This document shows positions 1 to 6,522 of a stretch of DNA of 14,058 nucleotides, piece by piece. Each line of letters begins with the position of its first letter. Within the stretch, counting starts at the first letter, position 1. The notes below the pieces were generated by a model. That model did not search any database. It saw nothing but the letters and a program-made list of their open reading frames with translations, and was not told the DNA's origin. The stretch lies in NCBI GenBank assembly GCA_043101605.1, contig JBICIG010000089.1, forward strand, positions 1 through 14,058, written 5' to 3'. The DNA is from JBICIG01 sp043101605 (GTDB lineage: Bacteria; Planctomycetota; Phycisphaerae; Phycisphaerales; UBA1924). Made by a program: the position numbers and the translations under genes.

Positions 1-18
1 CGTGTGCTCTTCCGATCT
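1..18. other. Illumina adapter remnant at contig end
   Basis: The first 18 bases read CGTGTGCTCTTCCGATCT. This is identical to the 3' end of the Illumina TruSeq read-2 adapter as read toward the insert. It is a library artefact and not genomic DNA. Genomic sequence probably starts at base 19, and the window's left edge is then a contig end whose true left neighbour is unknown. Confidence 0.93.
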
Positions 19-258
19 CCCGTCCCACCTGTCGCCCGCCTGTCGGTTGGATGTCGCCGCGTGTGCTTGTTCGGTGTCTCCCCCGGGGGTGCGGAAGTAA
101 TCCACACCCTCGAACCAGACAGAATCTGACTCTGTGAAGACTGCCCCCCGGCCCGGCTCGGGGGGGGGTGGGGGCCGAAACGCTTGGAATCCCGCAGGTT
201 GCGGCGCAACCGACAGACAGTTGACACAAAATCCGCGACATTTTGCGGTCCGAGCGTC
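19..258. other. Intergenic stretch with no recognisable gene
   Basis: No open frame here resembles a protein I know. The stretch contains a G+C-rich hairpin at 144-165 (CCCCCCG, 8-base loop, CGGGGGG) without a following T run, a small palindrome CAGAATCTG at 120-128, and a perfect 6-bp hairpin at 197-211 (GGTTGC, loop GGC, GCAACC). A TTGACA hexamer at 221-226 has no fitting -10 box. A missing upstream gene may have ended before the contig break. Confidence 0.5.
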
Positions 259-286
259 TTGAACACACGATCTGTAGTGGTATGCT
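259..286 (+). promoter_or_regulatory. Candidate sigma-70-type promoter upstream of dcd
   Basis: A -35-like TTGAAC (259-264) is followed after 16 bases by a -10-like TATGCT (281-286), each matching four of six consensus positions. TGG directly precedes the -10 hexamer, which fits an extended -10 element. Transcription would begin near 293, giving a leader of about 400 bases before the dcd start. It is the best promoter match in the region; the call rests on pattern only. Confidence 0.35.
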
Positions 287-292
287 CGTCGT

Positions 293-700
293 TGCCCCCG
301 AGTGATGCGGGGTCCGAGCCCACGCGGGAGCCAGCTCCCGCGCGTCGCATCGGGCCCGCTCGTGGCAGGACGGGGCCCCGGCGTACTCGCCGCCGGGTGA
401 CAGTGAGTCGTGCGTTCCAAACCGGCCACGCCGGCCAAGTGTTGTTCTACACTTGGTAGGATGTTGTCCGGCCGCACCTTCGTTGGGGCGGGGCCTCGGG
501 GCCCGGAACGCCAGGTGGAATCGGTCGGCGGCCCAAACCGCCGACCGCGCGAGTGCGGGAGGCCCGGTGGTGGACCGGGCAGGACAAACGCGGCCATCGG
601 CCCACCCGGGCGATCGGTGCGCGCACGCGGCTCCGCTCGCCGGAGTCCGGATCGGAAGCAGCCGGCAACCCCGCGGGGGAAGCCGGGGAACGGAGCGACG
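293..700 (+). other. Hairpin-dense region, candidate structured leader or ncRNA
   Basis: This stretch has no convincing coding frame but many perfect or near-perfect stems in series. GATGCG (304-309) pairs with CGCATC (346-351) around a 9-bp stem at 323-342. Further stems are CCCGGCG/CGCCGGG (377-397), CCAAGTGT/ACACTTGG (435-456), a 10-bp stem CGGTCGGCGG/CCGCCGACCG (522-547) and GCCCGGT/ACCGGGC (562-580). GCTCCG/CGGAGC (630-696) encloses two smaller hairpins. I could not match it to RNase P RNA, tmRNA, SRP RNA or a riboswitch class I know. High G+C content favours chance stems, but the number and perfection are notable. It could be an independent RNA or the 5' leader of the dcd transcript. 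Confidence 0.35.
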
Positions 701-1273
701 GTGGGCGTTCTCAGCGACAAACAGATCCGCGAACGCGTGACGATCAAGCCCTTCGAGCCGGCGACCAAGCGCCCGGGCAAGATCAGCTACGGCGTGTCGA
801 GCTACGGCTACGACGTGCGCGTCGGCCCGCGCTTCAAGATCTTCACGCCGAGCCCCGCGACGGGCGACATCGCCGTCGTCGACCCCAAGGCGTTCACCGA
901 CGAGATGATGGTCGAGGTCGACGCGGAGAAGAACGGCAAGGGCTATGTCATCGTGCCGCCCAACTCGTTCGCGCTCTGTGAGACGGTCGAGTACATCGCC
1001 GTGCCGCGCGATGTGCTGGTGATCTGCGTCGGCAAGAGCACCTACGCCCGCTGCGGCATCATCGTGAATGTCACCCCCCTCGAGCCCGAGTGGCGCGGCA
1101 AGGTGACGCTGGAGATCAGCAACACGACGCCGCTGCCGGCGAGGATCTGGGCGAACGAGGGGATCGCGCAGTTGGTGTTCCTGCAGGCGGATCAGGTTTG
1201 CGAGACGAGCTACGCGGACAAGGCGGGGAAGTATCAGGATCAGGAAGGTCTGACGCTGCCGAAGGTGGATTGA
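701..1273 (+). CDS. dcd: dCTP deaminase
   Basis: The 190-residue product matches the usual length of Dcd, which converts dCTP to dUTP and ammonia in the cytosol and so feeds dTTP synthesis. The family core is visible: KSTYARCGI (residues 112-120, with the Ser and Arg of the substrate site) and VTLEISN (135-141). Glu138 in the latter falls at the number of the catalytic Glu in the E. coli enzyme. The C-terminal AGKYQDQEG (175-183) corresponds to the nucleotide-covering tail. I chose the GTG at 701 because it gives the family N-terminus MGVLSDKQIRERV and has GGAG at 692-695, five bases upstream. The frame stays open back to 410 but that part has no family resemblance. A bifunctional DCD/DUT activity cannot be excluded. 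nrdJ lies downstream on the same strand, with a small inserted gene between. Codon pair TAC-GAC-GTG (809-817) carries one of the two ACGT sites in the window. Confidence 0.95.
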   Translation: MGVLSDKQIRERVTIKPFEPATKRPGKISYGVSSYGYDVRVGPRFKIFTPSPATGDIAVVDPKAFTDEMMVEVDAEKNGKGYVIVPPNSFALCETVEYIAVPRDVLVICVGKSTYARCGIIVNVTPLEPEWRGKVTLEISNTTPLPARIWANEGIAQLVFLQADQVCETSYADKAGKYQDQEGLTLPKVD

Positions 1274-1280
1274 GAGTGGG

Positions 1281-1311
1281 GGCAATGGGCAATAGGCAAT
1301 GGGCAATGGGG
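1281..1311 (+). repeat. Left inverted-repeat arm of GGCAATR heptamers
   Basis: Four tandem heptamers GGCAATG, GGCAATA, GGCAATG and GGCAATG followed by GGG begin seven bases after the dcd stop codon. The arm is the inverted counterpart of 1747-1777, matching at 28 of 31 positions. Confidence 0.9.
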
Positions 1312-1345
1312 AATCCGTGCGGCGACGCCGGCTGGAGGCAGATGA

Positions 1346-1726
1346 GTGAACGAGGACATTCGTTCCTATCGGGACCTCGCCGCGTGGCAGAACGCCCGCG
1401 ACCTCGCCATTGCCGTCTATCGGATGACAACGGCGTTTCCCGCCGACGAGCGATTCGGATTGGTGACGCAGATGCGTCGCTCGGCGGTCTCGATCGCGGC
1501 GAACATCGCCGAGGGATATGGAAGAGGCCGGGCCTTGGACTATGCGCGGTTTCTCCGCATGGCCCGTGGCTCGCTGTTCGAACTGGAATCACACGCGGAG
1601 ATCGCGGCGGCACTCGGGCTGCTGGACTCTGAGTCACGAAACGCGGTGCAGGAGCGCATCGATTTGGCGGCGCGTCCGTTGTCCGGGCTGTTGCGGAGCG
1701 TCGAGAGCAAGGCGGATCAGCAGTAG
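1346..1726 (+). CDS. Four-helix-bundle protein of the S23/23S rRNA IVS family
   Basis: The 126-residue all-helical product belongs to the four-helix-bundle family found in ORFs of 23S rRNA intervening sequences and related to the Avd accessory protein of diversity-generating retroelements. The signatures are YRDLAAWQNARDLA (8-21), MRRSAVSIAANIAEGYGRG (43-61) and ARGSLFELESHAEI (73-86). Its biochemical role is unknown; Avd is known to bind nucleic acid and a reverse transcriptase, but no reverse transcriptase or template/variable repeat pair is present here. The start is the GTG at 1346, with a strong GGAGG at 1334-1338, seven bases upstream. The gene sits alone between inverted GGCAATR-heptamer arms and interrupts the dcd-nrdJ pair, so it looks like cargo of a small inserted unit and not part of nucleotide metabolism. 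Confidence 0.88.
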   Translation: MNEDIRSYRDLAAWQNARDLAIAVYRMTTAFPADERFGLVTQMRRSAVSIAANIAEGYGRGRALDYARFLRMARGSLFELESHAEIAAALGLLDSESRNAVQERIDLAARPLSGLLRSVESKADQQ

Positions 1727-1746
1727 GCCATCGCCCGTTTTTCCGA

Positions 1747-1777
1747 CCCCATTGCCTATTGCCCATTGCCAATTGCC
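1747..1777 (-). repeat. Right inverted-repeat arm of GGCAATR heptamers
   Basis: Read on the minus strand it is GGCAATT, GGCAATG, GGCAATA, GGCAATG, then GGG. It mirrors 1281-1311 with three mismatches, each at the seventh base of a heptamer. It ends two bases before the AGGGA/GGATTGA stretch in front of nrdJ. Confidence 0.9.
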
Positions 1778-1789
1778 AGGGATTGATCC

Positions 1790-4700
1790 ATGAAGATCAC
1801 ACGGAAGTTCACCACGGAAGGTCAGAACCCGTTCGAGACGGTGCGCTGGACGAAGCGTTCGTCGCGGATCACGAACCCCGACGGCTCGGTCGTGTTCGAG
1901 ATGAACGACGCCGAGGTGCCCGAGACCTGGAGCCAGCTCGCCACCGACATCATGGTGAGCAAGTACTTCCGCAAGGCGGGCGTGCCGACCGACGGCGGGC
2001 CCAATGGGCTGCCCACGCCCGGCGATTCCCATGACACGACCGGCCCCGAGAAGTCGGCGCGGCAGGTCATCCACCGGCTCGTCGGGTGCTGGCGCCATTG
2101 GGGCGAGTCGCACGGCTACTTCGACTCCCCCGCGGATGCCCAGGCGTTCGAGGACGAGCTGAAGTACATGATGACGCACCAGATGTGCGCGCCCAACTCG
2201 CCGCAGTGGTTCAACACGGGCCTGAACTGGGCGTACGGGATCAGCGGGCCGGCGCAGGGTCACTGGATCTGCGACCCCAGGACGGGCGAGCCCAAGCTGG
2301 CGGATGATGCGTACTCGCACCCCCAGCCGCACGCGTGCTTCATCCAGTCGGTCGATGACGACCTGGTCGCGCCGGGCGGGATCATGGACCTGTGGACGCG
2401 TGAGGCGCGGCTGTTCAAGTACGGCTCGGGCACGGGCACGAATTTCAGCCACCTGCGGGCCGAGGGCGAGCCGCTCAGCGGCGGGGGCAAGAGCTCGGGC
2501 CTGATGAGCTGGCTCAAGATCGGCGACCGGGCTGCGGCCGCGATCAAGAGCGGCGGCACGACCCGCCGGGCCGCGAAGATGGTCTGCCTGGACATGGACC
2601 ATCCTGATATCCGCGAGTTCATCAACTGGAAGGTCCGCGAGGAGCTGAAGGTCGCGGCGATGGTCGAGGGGCTCAAGCTCATCAAGAGGAGCGACGAGTC
2701 GATGCGCGAGACCGCCGAGCGCATCGGGCTGGACCTCGATTACGACTTCAACGGCGAGGCGTACCAGACCGTCAGCGGTCAGAATTCCAACAACTCGGTG
2801 CGGATCCCGGATTCGTTCTTCGACGCGATCGACGCGGGCGAGAGCTGGAAGACCACCAGCCGCACCAGCGGCGAGTTGGCGGCGGAGTTCCCCGCGGGGC
2901 AGCTCTGGGATGAGATCGCGTACGCCGCGTGGCGGTGCGCCGATCCGGGCGTGCAGTTTGATACGACGATCAACGCGTGGCACACCTGCCCGGGCGGCGG
3001 TCGGATCAACGCGTCGAACCCGTGCAGCGAGTACATGTTCCTCGACAACACCGCGTGCAACCTCGCGTCGCTCAATGTGCTCAAGTTCTACGACACCAAG
3101 ACGCGGTCGTTCGATGTCGCGGCGTTCGAGCACGGCGTCGACCTGTGGACGATGGTCCTCGAGATCAGCGTGCTGATGGCGTCGTTCCCCTCCAAGAAGA
3201 TCGCCGAGCTGAGCTACCGCTACCGCACCCTCGGGCTCGGGTACGCCAACCTCGGCGCGATGCTGATGCGGGCGGGGATCCCGTACGACTCCGACGAGGG
3301 GCGCGCGATCGGCGCGATGCTGACGGCGATCCTCACCGGGCGCAGCTACCGCATGAGCGGGCAACTCGCCAGGGAGCACGGGCCCTTCGCCGGGTTCTTC
3401 GAAGACCGCGACAACATGCTCCGCGTCATCCGCAACCACCGGCGCGCGGCGCACGGCGAGGGGCGCGACGCGCCTTCCTATGAGAACCTCCGCATCCGCC
3501 CGGTCCCGATCGATCACCAGCTCGTCGCGTCGGGGCGGATCCAGGTCGCCAACGCGGATGACCTGGCCGAGCGGTCGAGGCTGGCGTGGGACGAGGCTCT
3601 CGAGCTGGGCGAGCGGTTCGGGTTCCGCAACGCCCAGGTGTCGGTGATCGCGCCGACGGGCACGATCGGTCTGCTGATGGATTGCGACACGACGGGCGTC
3701 GAGCCGGACTTCGCGCTCGTCAAGTTCAAGAAGCTCGCCGGCGGCGGGTACTTCAAGATCGCCAACGCGTCGGTGGCCCCGGCGTTGCGGGCGATGGGGT
3801 ACGACGAGCAGCAGATCCGCGACATCATGACCTTCCTGCTGGGCACGCTGCACCTGGATGTCCCGATGCCGGCCGATGTCGAGGACGCCGAGGACGGCGA
3901 GTTGTTCGGCTCGTGGCTCAAGCGCAAGGGCCTGAACGATGACGACCTGAAGCGCATTACCGATTCCCTGCCGAGCGTGTTCGAACTGGGCTTTGCGTTC
4001 GGCGCGTGGTCGCTCGGCGACGAGGCGCTGGGCCGGCTCGGGCTCGACGCGGGCAAGGCCAAGGGCGAGCCGGGCTTCAACGCGCTGCGGTCGTTGGGGC
4101 TGACCGGGCTGCAGATCGAGCTTCTCAACAGCGCGATCTGCGGCACGCAGACGCTCGAGGGCGCCCCGCACCTCAAGGACGAGCACCTGCCGGTGTTCGA
4201 CTGCGCCAATCCGTGCGGCAAGACGGGTGTGCGGTTCATCGCGCCGCAGGGGCACATCCGGATGATGGCGGCCGTCCAGCCGTTCATCTCCGGGGCGATC
4301 AGCAAGACCATCAACCTGCCCAACAGCGCGACGGTCGAGGACATCAAGTCGTGCTACCGCCTGAGCTGGGAACTGGGGCTCAAGGCCAACGCCCTCTACC
4401 GCGACGGGTGCAAGCTCAGCCAGCCTCTGAGCACGAAGTCCGACGCCAAGTCAGAGGCGGGGGAGGAGGAGCAGGCGGAAAAGTCCGACGCCTCGCCGAG
4501 CGAGACCTCGGCCCGGGAACCTGCGGCCCGCACGGGTGCGGCTGACGCTCACTCTCACCCGGGGATCGTCGAAGCCGTCGAGGCCGAGACCGAGCGCGTG
4601 CAGATCGTCTACAAGCCGCGCCGCCGGCGCCTGCCCGAGACGCGCGCCAGCATGACCCACAAGTTCAATGTCGCCGGGCACGAGGGCTACCTCACCGTCG

Positions 4701-5296
4701 GGCTCTACGAGGACCACACCCCGGGCGAACTGTTCATCACCATGGCCAAGGAGGGCTCGACCATCGGCGGGCTCATGGACTCGCTCGGCACCGCGACCTC
4801 GGTCGCGCTGCAGTACGGCGTGCCGCTCGAGAGCCTTATCCGCAAGTTCACCCACCAGCGCTTCGAGCCCGCGGGCATGACCACCAACCAGGACATCCCC
4901 TTCGCCAAGAGCCTCGTCGACTACATCTTCCGCTGGCTCGGCATGCAGTTCATCCCGGGCTACCGCGAGGCCAACGCCCCGCGGCGCAACATCGACGACG
5001 GCAAGCCCACCGGAGAACTCCTCCCCCGGCTCGTCGAGCCCGGACTGCGCAAGCGCACCGGCGAGCCCTCCAGGGGCGAATCGGGCACGCCCGGGTCCGT
5101 CCACGCCGAGTACACCATCTCGCAGGAGAGCATCGTCAGCAATGAGTCGGGCACGATGATCCAGGCGTCCACGCTCTCGGTCGCGCTCGACGCGGCCGGG
5201 GACGCGCCCCCCTGCGATGTCTGCGGCACGATCACCGTTCGCAGCGGCACCTGCTACAAGTGCCTCAACTGCGGCAACAGCATGGGATGCAGCTGA
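1790..5296 (+). CDS. nrdJ: Vitamin B12-dependent ribonucleotide reductase, class II
   Basis: The 1168-residue enzyme reduces ribonucleotides to deoxyribonucleotides using adenosylcobalamin, without an oxygen-dependent small subunit. Visible features are an N-terminal region without an obvious ATP cone, SPQWFNTGL, Cys183 in HACFIQSVDDDL, the active-site NPCSEYMF (410-417, with Cys412 and Glu414), the APTGTIG loop (621-627) and CGTQTLEGAPHL (from Cys784). A charged low-complexity linker (about 881-945) precedes a TSCPD-type C-terminal domain (about 955-1058). A cysteine-rich tail (Cys1142, 1145, 1155, 1158, 1161, 1167) contains a zinc-ribbon-like CxxC set and the redox-relay cysteines expected at the C-terminus. 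The ATG at 1790 has AGGGA at 1778-1782 seven bases upstream; this site abuts the right arm of the inserted unit. The gene probably shared an operon with dcd before the insertion. A terminator lies about 310 bases downstream. Confidence 0.97.
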   Translation: MKITRKFTTEGQNPFETVRWTKRSSRITNPDGSVVFEMNDAEVPETWSQLATDIMVSKYFRKAGVPTDGGPNGLPTPGDSHDTTGPEKSARQVIHRLVGCWRHWGESHGYFDSPADAQAFEDELKYMMTHQMCAPNSPQWFNTGLNWAYGISGPAQGHWICDPRTGEPKLADDAYSHPQPHACFIQSVDDDLVAPGGIMDLWTREARLFKYGSGTGTNFSHLRAEGEPLSGGGKSSGLMSWLKIGDRAAAAIKSGGTTRRAAKMVCLDMDHPDIREFINWKVREELKVAAMVEGLKLIKRSDESMRETAERIGLDLDYDFNGEAYQTVSGQNSNNSVRIPDSFFDAIDAGESWKTTSRTSGELAAEFPAGQLWDEIAYAAWRCADPGVQFDTTINAWHTCPGGGRINASNPCSEYMFLDNTACNLASLNVLKFYDTKTRSFDVAAFEHGVDLWTMVLEISVLMASFPSKKIAELSYRYRTLGLGYANLGAMLMRAGIPYDSDEGRAIGAMLTAILTGRSYRMSGQLAREHGPFAGFFEDRDNMLRVIRNHRRAAHGEGRDAPSYENLRIRPVPIDHQLVASGRIQVANADDLAERSRLAWDEALELGERFGFRNAQVSVIAPTGTIGLLMDCDTTGVEPDFALVKFKKLAGGGYFKIANASVAPALRAMGYDEQQIRDIMTFLLGTLHLDVPMPADVEDAEDGELFGSWLKRKGLNDDDLKRITDSLPSVFELGFAFGAWSLGDEALGRLGLDAGKAKGEPGFNALRSLGLTGLQIELLNSAICGTQTLEGAPHLKDEHLPVFDCANPCGKTGVRFIAPQGHIRMMAAVQPFISGAISKTINLPNSATVEDIKSCYRLSWELGLKANALYRDGCKLSQPLSTKSDAKSEAGEEEQAEKSDASPSETSAREPAARTGAADAHSHPGIVEAVEAETERVQIVYKPRRRRLPETRASMTHKFNVAGHEGYLTVGLYEDHTPGELFITMAKEGSTIGGLMDSLGTATSVALQYGVPLESLIRKFTHQRFEPAGMTTNQDIPFAKSLVDYIFRWLGMQFIPGYREANAPRRNIDDGKPTGELLPRLVEPGLRKRTGEPSRGESGTPGSVHAEYTISQESIVSNESGTMIQASTLSVALDAAGDAPPCDVCGTITVRSGTCYKCLNCGNSMGCS

Positions 5297-5607
5297 AGGA
5301 GCGTTCGATCGGTCTTTCGCGGGGCCCCTGCGCACCCGCCGAAGACCAGGCGGCTCGGCGGCGAGCCGGGGACGAGGTCTGACAACGGCAGGAACACGGA
5401 CGGGGGCGAGGCCACGGAACAGGCCCTCCCCGCGACCGGGATCGAGCAACGGATCGCTCGCCCGGGAGGACACGGAGGACCACAGACCTCGCCCGGCTCG
5501 CGCCGGCCTCGCCCGAAAGGGCGATGACAAGTTGACCACCACGGAGCGGGCGCCGGCGTCTCCACCACGACGCCGATTTCTCAAATCGCCTGCTCCGCGC
5601 CTCCCTG
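5297..5607. other. Intergenic region after nrdJ with a nested palindromic block
   Basis: No gene is supported in these 311 bases. The main content is a long inverted repeat: 5362-5381 pairs with 5483-5500 along 18 bp, with a two-base bulge on the left arm. It encloses smaller stems, among them CGAGC/GCTCG at about 5444-5462. Fragments of the CACGGAG repeat family occur at 5466-5485 (GACACGGAGGACCACAGA) and 5536-5547 (ACCACCACGGAG). The block could be a repetitive extragenic element or a folded 3' untranslated region of nrdJ. Confidence 0.5.
5362..5500. repeat. Long imperfect inverted repeat, about 139 bp
   Basis: The left arm (5362-5381) begins CGAGCCGGG and ends CGAGGTCTG; the right arm (5483-5500) reads CAGACCTCGCCCGGCTCG. 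They pair fully apart from two extra bases, GA, in the left arm. About 101 bases lie between and hold further stems and a CACGGAG-type fragment. No open frame or known RNA is recognised. Confidence 0.6.
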
Positions 5608-5643
5608 CCCCGGACGGACCCACCGCCGTCCGGGGTGCTTTTT
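5608..5643 (+). terminator. Intrinsic terminator downstream of nrdJ
   Basis: A perfect 10-bp stem CCCCGGACGG (5608-5617) and CCGTCCGGGG (5626-5635) with an 8-base loop is followed by TGCTTTTT. The T run lies only on the plus-strand side, so it would stop plus-strand transcription coming from nrdJ and shield the convergent flavin reductase gene. Confidence 0.8.
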
Positions 5644-5717
5644 GCCCCCAAGCGCCATCGACTGCTGCGTTCACCCCCGGGGCTTCATGATGCGGCTGCG
5701 ATGCGCAATCATCGAAC

Positions 5718-5765
5718 GAGCCGCGACCGTGAGGGAGCGGGCAACGCCTCCGTGACGGCTCCCGC
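5718..5765. repeat. Imperfect palindromic intergenic element
   Basis: The left arm at 5718-5741 contains GAGCCGCGACCGTGAGGGAG and the right arm at 5745-5765 contains CCTCCGTGACGGCTCCCGC. Their complementarity is partial. It resembles intergenic repeats I associate with planctomycete genomes; that association is from memory and cannot be tested here. It lies just past the stop codon of the minus-strand flavin reductase gene. Confidence 0.35.
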
Positions 5766-5782
5766 CTCCGCGGACCGCGTGC

Positions 5783-6439
5783 TCACGCGTGCGGCTCGTC
5801 CGAGCGCAGCGCCGCCCTTCCCACCGGAAGCTCGAACCGATCCCGCGTTCGGCAGTAGCTCCGCCCGCCCATCCGCCCGATGGCGTCGAGCCGAGCCGCG
5901 TCGATGTGGGAACGCTCGTTGATCAGGTCATCGCGCACGAACACATGCACCACGCGCCCGATCACGATGTTCCCGCCCGCCGGCGAGCCCTCGTTCGTCC
6001 GGATCACCTGCACCGTCTCGCACTCGAACGCGACGGGGCTCTCGGCAACCCGGGGCGGGTCGACCACGGCGCTCTCGATCGGCGTGAGCCCGGTGAGGTC
6101 GAACTCCGACTCGCCGTGCGGCAACTCCTCCGCCGCCGCCGCAACCTGCCGCGCGTACCCATCGACCGCGACATTGACCACGAACTGACCCGTCCCGCCC
6201 TCGATGATCGGCTTGGCGTTGCGGAGCGAGTCCTTCTCCGAGCCGTCGGCACGATTCGCCGGGCAGAACAGCATCGTCATCGGGTCCGACCCGACCGCGT
6301 TGAAGAACGAGAACGGCGCCAGGTTCAACGCCCCGTCGACGCTCACCGTCGAGACCACCGCGATCGGGCGCGGCACCACGCACCCGATCAGCAACTTGTA
6401 CCGCTCGGCGATGCTCAGACCGTTCGGATCGATCTCCAT
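5783..6439 (-). CDS. Flavin reductase-like FMN-binding split-barrel protein
   Basis: The 218-residue protein has the hallmark N-terminal sequence of the flavin reductase-like domain: PRPIAVVSTVSVDG (23-36) followed by NLAPFSFFNAVGSDP (39-53), then KDSLRNAKPI (69-78) and GQFVVNVAV (84-92). The closing ARLDAIGRMGGRSYCRTRDR (181-200) is typical of the family, whose members bind FMN and reduce flavins or act on small molecules with NAD(P)H. The substrate cannot be told from the sequence. The ATG at 6439 has AAGGAG (6445-6450) five bases upstream. The gene is divergent from the gene at 6523 and convergent with nrdJ. No signal peptide is seen, so it is presumably cytosolic. Confidence 0.87.
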   Translation of the reverse strand: MEIDPNGLSIAERYKLLIGCVVPRPIAVVSTVSVDGALNLAPFSFFNAVGSDPMTMLFCPANRADGSEKDSLRNAKPIIEGGTGQFVVNVAVDGYARQVAAAAEELPHGESEFDLTGLTPIESAVVDPPRVAESPVAFECETVQVIRTNEGSPAGGNIVIGRVVHVFVRDDLINERSHIDAARLDAIGRMGGRSYCRTRDRFELPVGRAALRSDEPHA

Positions 6440-6522
6440 GTCCGCTCCTTGTCCGCCTGATCGCTCACCCGCCCCGGGCGAGTCTATGGTCCGCCGGGAA
6501 CCACCCCGCCGGAGACCATCAC

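Larger units (their letters stand above)
1274..1786 (+). mobile_element. Candidate small inserted unit carrying the four-helix-bundle gene
   Basis: Two arms of four GGCAATR heptamers face each other at 1281-1311 and 1747-1777, enclosing only the four-helix-bundle gene. A 7-bp direct repeat GGATTGA lies just outside each arm (1267-1273 and 1780-1786), as a target-site duplication would. Deleting one copy and the interior joins the dcd stop TGA to the nrdJ ATG with only TCC between, and leaves AAGGTGG of the dcd tail as a well-placed ribosome binding site for nrdJ. No transposase is encoded, so any movement would need help from elsewhere. The repeats are plain in the sequence; mobility is an inference, and the direct repeat could be chance. 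Confidence 0.45.

Noticed and set aside
98..106. TAATCCACA, one base from the DnaA box TTATCCACA
   Set aside because: It is a single copy with a mismatch at a conserved position, and no other box or AT-rich segment is near, so no origin is supported here.
221..226. TTGACA as a promoter -35 box
   Set aside because: No -10-like hexamer occurs 15-19 bases downstream. The pair at 259-286 fits better.
654..663. GGAAGCAGCC, as in the conserved helix 8 of bacterial SRP RNA
   Set aside because: The matching 5' half (CAGG before the loop) and the GGAA tetraloop are missing, and the surrounding stems do not form the SRP hairpin.
293..700. Cobalamin riboswitch ahead of the dcd-nrdJ pair
   Set aside because: A B12-dependent enzyme downstream makes it tempting, but I see no convincing B12 box or conserved core.
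1267..1786. Diversity-generating retroelement suggested by the Avd-like four-helix bundle
   Set aside because: There is no reverse transcriptase and no template/variable repeat pair in the window. Solitary S23-type genes are common.
1634..4255. Very long open frame on the minus strand opposite nrdJ (873 codons)
   Set aside because: It is the reverse of a strongly G+C-biased gene, has an Arg/Ala/Val/Leu-rich composition without motifs, and nrdJ itself is certain. The same applies to the long minus-strand frames at 7612-9837, 9722-12406 and 4451-5674.
5217..5690. Open frame overlapping the nrdJ end and running to the terminator
   Set aside because: It is out of frame with nrdJ, shows low-complexity Arg/Pro/Ala composition, and runs through the palindromic block and terminator stem.
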